Assembly (NCBI RefSeq): GCF_009931615.1
Contig: NZ_CP046620.1
Span: 620,001 to 684,000, forward strand
Length of the DNA stretch: 64,000 nucleotides
Source: Algicella marina
Lineage (GTDB): Bacteria; Pseudomonadota; Alphaproteobacteria; Rhodobacterales; Rhodobacteraceae
Direction of reading: 5' to 3'
Shown here: piece by piece, positions 60,303 through 64,000 of the stretch
Layout: every line of letters starts with the position of its first letter
How positions within the stretch are numbered: position 1 is the first letter of the stretch
The notes under the pieces: generated by a model
Told to the model about the DNA's origin: nothing
What the model saw: only the letters and a program-made list of their open reading frames with translations
Databases searched by the model: none
Program-made: the position numbers and the translations under genes

Positions 60303-61529
60303 TCAGTCGTTGTAGAGTGCGTCGATCTCGGCGTTCATCTCCGCCGCCGAAAGTTCGCCGATCAGTGCCCTCTGCATGGCCACCGGCCAGACAGTGTTGG
60401 CGAAATCGGCGGTTTCGCTGACGTTCGGCAGCAGATGCGCGAACGGCAGGGAGTCGATCGTCGCATCGACGAACCGCTGCTCATGCACCGTCCAGTTGGC
60501 GGAATCCGTTTTTGTCACCGGCAACTGTCCCGTCGCCACGTTGAAAGCGGCGTTGTTTTCCGGGCTGGAAAGGAAACTGATCCACTTCCACGCGGCCTCC
60601 TTGTCCTGCGCATTGGCGAATATTGCCGTGCTTTCATCCCCGAAAGAGGTCCAGCGACCACCGCCGCACTCCGGCACCGGCACGGCGGATACATTGTCAC
60701 CGAGCGCCTCGACCATGCCAGCGGAAGAACCGATGTGGTGGATTGTCATCGCCGTGGTTCCCCCCTGGAATGCGCCGATCACTTCCTTGAAGCCGTCATT
60801 CGGAGCGGACGGCGGGAACACCGCGTCTTCCTGAAACAGATCCAGTACGAACTGCGTCCCTGCGACACCTGCATCGGAGGTCAGTTCGCCCGCGCCAAAG
60901 CCGACACCTTCCCGCGACAGCACGAGGCTGCCCCAGTGGTCATGCCCCCCCTTGCCGCCCCGGAAGCCGAAGCCATAGGTGTCGATCCGGCCGTCACCAT
61001 CGGTGTCACGGGTCAGTGCTTTGGCCGCTTCGCGGAAATCGTCGCACGTGGCGGGCGGCGTCAGTCCCAGTTCCTCGAACATGTCGGTGCGGTAGTAGAG
61101 GTAGAGCACCACGTACTGAACCGGCAGGTAGTAGTGGGTTCCGTCTGCGGCCGCCGTCAGGTTCAGCAGGTTGTCCTGAATTTCTTCCAGTCCCTCCCAG
61201 CCTTCCAGTCGCGCATCCAACGGTTCCAGCGCCTCCATCTCGATCAGGCGGGGCAGGGCATTCAGCTTCACCAGCGCCGCATCCGGCGCGGTGCCGGCGA
61301 CGATGGAAGTGTAGAGCTGGTCGTAATAGCTGTTCCACGGCACATTTTCCGCCGTGACCGTGATACCGGGGTTTTCGGCCTCGAATTTCTCGACGAGATC
61401 AGACATCGGGTTGTCTGCGTTGTCGAAGTGGTACCAGAAATTTACGTTCTGGGCACTGGCAGCGCTGGCCAGCGCTGTTCCAGCCAGAAGTGCCGCCGCG
61501 AAAGCGCGCGTCTTGGTCTTGTTTGTCAT
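60303..61529 (-). CDS. Extracellular sugar-binding protein of CUT1 ABC transporter
   Basis: 408-residue periplasmic binding protein (SBP_bac_1). Start ATG has GGGAGGAAG upstream. The signal peptide TRAFAAALLAGTALASAASA is cut near residue 26. NVNFWYHFDNADNPMSDLVE and FGFRGGKGGHDHWG are visible in the mature part. The ligand is unknown; family members bind di/oligosaccharides, glycerol phosphate or sugar alcohols. Confidence 0.92.
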   Translation of the reverse strand: MTNKTKTRAFAAALLAGTALASAASAQNVNFWYHFDNADNPMSDLVEKFEAENPGITVTAENVPWNSYYDQLYTSIVAGTAPDAALVKLNALPRLIEMEALEPLDARLEGWEGLEEIQDNLLNLTAAADGTHYYLPVQYVVLYLYYRTDMFEELGLTPPATCDDFREAAKALTRDTDGDGRIDTYGFGFRGGKGGHDHWGSLVLSREGVGFGAGELTSDAGVAGTQFVLDLFQEDAVFPPSAPNDGFKEVIGAFQGGTTAMTIHHIGSSAGMVEALGDNVSAVPVPECGGGRWTSFGDESTAIFANAQDKEAAWKWISFLSSPENNAAFNVATGQLPVTKTDSANWTVHEQRFVDATIDSLPFAHLLPNVSETADFANTVWPVAMQRALIGELSAAEMNAEIDALYND

Positions 61530-61563
61530 TGGTCTTCCTCCCTGGTTTACAGTCGTTACTTTT

Positions 61564-62505
61564 CTAAGCATTGGTCATTCGCCGGAATGCCGCTCCGGCC
61601 TCGGCATGGGCTTGTCGCGCTTCGTCCAGCACTGTGGTCATTTGCATGAAGCCGTGCACGACACCCGGATGCAGAAGAAATTCGTCATGCCGCCCCAATG
61701 CCGCCAGCCGCTCGAACAGACGTTCGCTGTCGGAGCGGAGCGGATCGATTTCGGCGGCATTCAGGTAGAGTGGCGGCAGCCGCCGCAAGTCGGCATCGCT
61801 GGCCCGGAGTGGTGCGACACGCGGGTCGTCACGCTGGCCTTGCGGCGCGTACCAGTTCCAGTAGCGCTGCATTTTTGTCCGTGTCAGTCCCGGTCCCTCG
61901 GCGCACTCCCGATAAGAGGGGCTCTCAAAATCGGTATCGAAGACGCCGTAGAATAACAGCGCACAATCCGGTTGCGCTACGCCTTCGCTCAGCATCAGTG
62001 CTGCTGCCAGGTTCGCACCGGCACTGTCGCCAGCCACCGCCAGCGGTCCCCTCAGGCCATCGAACGGTGCGGCATTCGCCGTCAGGGCGCTCCAGACAGT
62101 CAGACAATCCTGCAAACCGTCGGGATAGGGATGTTCCGGTGCCAGCCTGTAGCTGCAACTCACGACAGTCGCCCGCGCCTCGATTGCAAGCAGCCGGGCG
62201 GAGCGTTCGTGGGTGTCTATATCGCAGAATGACCAGCCACCGCCGTGAATGAACAGGATCGTTCCCCTCGCGGGCCCCTCGGGCACCAGTATGCGACAGC
62301 GAAGCGGCCCAGCCGGCCCGGCGACATCCACATTCCGCACCGATGCCAAAGTCGGCAGATCAACATTCCAGCGCTCATTGGCGGTTGCAGCCTGTGCCCG
62401 GCCTTCGCTGGCGGGAAGGGTCGTGGGGTCAGGCAGGCCCGCGTCCTCCACGGCCAACCGTGCGAGGACCGCAGCCATCTCGGGCGAGGGTTGCGGACCG
62501 TTCAT
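61564..62505 (-). CDS. Alpha/beta hydrolase (hormone-sensitive lipase family esterase)
   Basis: 313 residues. The oxyanion motif FIHGGGWSFCD, the nucleophile elbow VAGDSAGANLAA and the catalytic His in HPGVVHGFMQM define the HSL family. It overlaps the GntR gene stop (ATGA region) and leads into the binding-protein gene 35 bp on. It may de-esterify the imported sugar or hydrolyse a lactone formed by the dehydrogenases. Confidence 0.9.
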   Translation of the reverse strand: MNGPQPSPEMAAVLARLAVEDAGLPDPTTLPASEGRAQAATANERWNVDLPTLASVRNVDVAGPAGPLRCRILVPEGPARGTILFIHGGGWSFCDIDTHERSARLLAIEARATVVSCSYRLAPEHPYPDGLQDCLTVWSALTANAAPFDGLRGPLAVAGDSAGANLAAALMLSEGVAQPDCALLFYGVFDTDFESPSYRECAEGPGLTRTKMQRYWNWYAPQGQRDDPRVAPLRASDADLRRLPPLYLNAAEIDPLRSDSERLFERLAALGRHDEFLLHPGVVHGFMQMTTVLDEARQAHAEAGAAFRRMTNA

Positions 62506-63206
62506 TCCGCGCCATCCGGCTTGGTGATGATGCTCGGTCCAAAATCGGCAATCGTTGTGATGTGATGCGACAGCGCCAACACCGCCTGCTCCGCGTCACC
62601 ACTCTCCAGCCCGTCGATGATTGCCTGGTGCCGCCCGGCCGTTTCCTCCAGGTTCCGCTGCTGCTCATGATGCAGGATCTTGTAACGGTGCACCTGTATC
62701 AGGCAGCGGGCCAGCATCGGCTGGATCGGCGGCAAGTCTGCGAATTCAAAAAGGTCAGTGTGAAATGCGCGGTCATGGATGGACAGCAGGTATTCGTCAC
62801 CCGCTGTCGCTGCTGCCATCATGTTGTCCATGTGCCTGCGCAACGGTTCCGCCATTGCCTTGCCGCGGCGCGACATCGCCCGCCGAAGCCCTCGGCATTC
62901 GATGTCATGACGCAAGTGAATGAGTTCCTCGGCGTCCTCTGCGCGGCAATCGACCACGTTCGTGCCACGGTGCGGCTGCCTCAGTACCAGTCCTTCCTCC
63001 TGCAACAGCAGCAGCGCCTCGCGAATCGTACCCTGGCTCACCTGAAATCGCGCAGCCAGTTCCAGTTCCAGCAGCGAAGAACGCGGTGCAAGTACGCCCA
63101 GCACGATTTCCCGCTGCAATTCTCCGTAGATCGCATGGCTCCGGCGAGAGGCGACGGCTCTTCCGGGCGTCGCTGTGCGCGGTTGGGAAAAATTCTCCAC
63201 TGCCAT
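62502..63206 (-). CDS. GntR family (FadR/FCD type) transcriptional regulator
   Basis: 234 residues from MAVENFSQPRTATPG; the 37-residue in-frame extension runs through the operator and is rejected. The N-terminal winged helix is LELELAARFQVSQGTIREAL with LLQEEGLVLRQPHRG. The C-terminal FCD ligand domain has HDRAFHTDLF and GRHQAIIDGLESGD, with metal-binding His/Asp. It is the first gene of the sugar operon and divergent from the ATPase gene, so it probably represses both. Confidence 0.93.
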   Translation of the reverse strand: MAVENFSQPRTATPGRAVASRRSHAIYGELQREIVLGVLAPRSSLLELELAARFQVSQGTIREALLLLQEEGLVLRQPHRGTNVVDCRAEDAEELIHLRHDIECRGLRRAMSRRGKAMAEPLRRHMDNMMAAATAGDEYLLSIHDRAFHTDLFEFADLPPIQPMLARCLIQVHRYKILHHEQQRNLEETAGRHQAIIDGLESGDAEQAVLALSHHITTIADFGPSIITKPDGAE

Positions 63207-63224
63207 GATCTCTCGCTTGATTAA

Positions 63225-63244
63225 CGTTATCATTATCAATAACG
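63225..63244. promoter_or_regulatory. Candidate GntR operator in the divergent promoter region
   Basis: CGTTATcattatcaATAACG: perfect 6-bp inverted arms with an 8-bp spacer, midway between the GntR start (63206) and the ATPase GTG (63311). It lies between possible -35 TTGATT (63217) and -10 TAACGA (63240) elements for the rightward promoter. Confidence 0.5.
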
Positions 63245-63310
63245 ATATTGGAGAGAGAATGATCTGACAAGCCCCTTTTCCGAGCGGCGCAGAAACAGGG
63301 AGATTATCCA

Positions 63311-64000
63311 GTGGCAACCATAACGATGGAAAGAATTGTCAAGAATTACGGGGCCGTCACCGCCATTCACGGCATCGACTTGGCAATCGGGGATGGTGAA
63401 TTCGTCGCTCTCGTCGGCCCTTCCGGCTGTGGGAAGTCCACATTGCTGCGCATGATCGCCGGTCTGGAAGACATTACCGGCGGCGCCCTGCGGATCGGAG
63501 ACAAAATCGTCAACGCAGTGGAGCCTCGCGACCGTGACATCGCGATGGTTTTTCAGGACTACGCACTCTATCCGCACATGACGGTTGCCGAGAACATCGG
63601 TTTCGGTCTGCGTATGCGCAAGTCCGATGTGGGGGAGGCGCGCGGACGTGTCGCCGAAGCCGCGAAGATCCTCCAGATCGAACATCTCATGCAGCGTCGG
63701 CCGGGCGAACTTTCGGGTGGCCAGCGTCAGCGCGTCGCCATGGGTCGCGCGATAGTACGTCGGCCGAAGGCATTCCTATTTGATGAGCCGCTGTCCAACC
63801 TCGACGCCAAACTCCGCGTGGAAATGCGCACGGAGATCAAGCGGCTGCACGGCCTGCTTGGGCGGACTACCGTCTATGTCACCCACGATCAGGTCGAGGC
63901 GCTGACCCTTGCCGACAGGGTCGTCATTCTGCGCGACGGCCGCATTCTTCAGGAAGGCCCGCCGCTCTCGCTTTACGATGCGCCCGCCACCCGTTTCGTT
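63311..64000 (+). CDS. ABC transporter ATP-binding protein, UgpC/MalK type (partial)
   Basis: 230 residues are visible; the C-terminus runs off the right edge. The start is GTG with GGGAG about eight bases upstream. Walker [10 protein letters not shown] is near residue 38, the Q-loop [13 protein letters not shown], the signature [15 protein letters not shown], Walker [16 protein letters not shown], and the H-loop YVTHDQVEA. This CUT1 ATPase should energise the divergently encoded MalFG-like permeases. A MalK-type regulatory C-terminal domain is expected beyond the window. Confidence 0.95.
   Translation, partial: MATITMERIVKNYGAVTAIHGIDLAIGDGEFVALVGPSGCGKSTLLRMIAGLEDITGGALRIGDKIVNAVEPRDRDIAMVFQDYALYPHMTVAENIGFGLRMRKSDVGEARGRVAEAAKILQIEHLMQRRPGELSGGQRQRVAMGRAIVRRPKAFLFDEPLSNLDAKLRVEMRTEIKRLHGLLGRTTVYVTHDQVEALTLADRVVILRDGRILQEGPPLSLYDAPATRFV

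Noticed and set aside
1-64000. Many long open frames opposite or within genes (for example 331-1191 plus, 978-2030 minus, 6823-7884 plus, 16665-17513 minus)
   Set aside because: High GC suppresses stop codons; each overlaps a gene with clear family motifs and itself shows Arg/Ala/Pro-rich sequence without motifs.
1-64000. CRISPR arrays, insertion sequences, prophage or toxin-antitoxin modules
   Set aside because: No regularly spaced repeats, transposase or integrase motifs, or paired small toxin/antitoxin frames were found.

Overview
The window is high-GC, gene-dense chromosomal DNA from an alphaproteobacterium. I place it in the Rhodobacterales (Roseobacter/Rhodobacteraceae) because of several features together: a DksA with a single cysteine, a FolB with a long C-terminal extension, paired DUF1194 proteins, a SAM-II riboswitch ahead of metZ, an Irr-type operator on mbfA, a CtrA-type site, and the plsX-fabH-ihfA-merR gene order. 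No phage, insertion sequence, CRISPR array, toxin-antitoxin pair or rRNA was seen. This is core chromosome with a few accessory insertions.

Layout. 0-4.7 kb: a branched-chain amino-acid/amide (Liv/HAAT) ABC transporter on the minus strand, with a GNAT gene on the opposite strand between the binding protein and LivH. 4.8-10 kb: an RND efflux operon with two adaptor proteins and a repeat-rich promoter. 10-15.5 kb: an orphan MoxR ATPase, DksA, a flavin monooxygenase, an ArsR regulator with a NIPSNAP protein, exonuclease III, and a sulfotransferase-like gene preceded by a full CtrA box. 15.5-23.6 kb: ErpA, dGTPase, ArgS, a SPOR protein, NagZ, ScpA, ScpB, dCTP deaminase and tRNA-Pro(GGG). 23.6-28.6 kb: a minus-strand lipid/ribosome operon (DUF177, nadX, rpmF, plsX, fabH, ihfA, merR).

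28.7-35.7 kb: BamE, MsrB, the ornithine-lipid enzyme OlsB, the iron exporter MbfA behind an Irr-type palindrome, a glutathione transferase, an alpha/beta hydrolase, metZ under a SAM-II riboswitch, and folE. 35.8-46.8 kb: TrkH, then glyQ and glyS separated by an acyltransferase, two small genes and a glutaminase. glyS carries an AT-rich internal patch. A PPDK-like protein with an eroded ATP-grasp domain follows. 47-52 kb: a cell-wall hydrolase with a repeat-bearing leader, then folB-gph-folP-glmM. 52-55.7 kb: two DUF1194 von Willebrand proteins, glyoxalase I, a single-domain response regulator and ThyX. 55.7-64 kb: a carbohydrate catabolism cluster with dehydrogenases, a sugar isomerase, a CUT1 ABC transporter, an esterase and a GntR repressor. 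Its ATPase gene is divergent and runs off the right edge.

Functional links. dCTP deaminase, dGTPase and ThyX form part of a dNTP/thymidylate network. FolE, FolB and FolP supply folate. PlsX, FabH and OlsB serve membrane lipids. SAM (riboswitch), iron (Irr box) and cell cycle (CtrA box, GANTC sites) are the regulatory inputs visible in the DNA. I found no single unmistakable new system. The best leads are the mosaic glyS, the degenerate PPDK, the translationally coupled 49-residue ORF, the repeat-bearing cell-wall hydrolase leader, and the self-contained sugar locus of unknown substrate.
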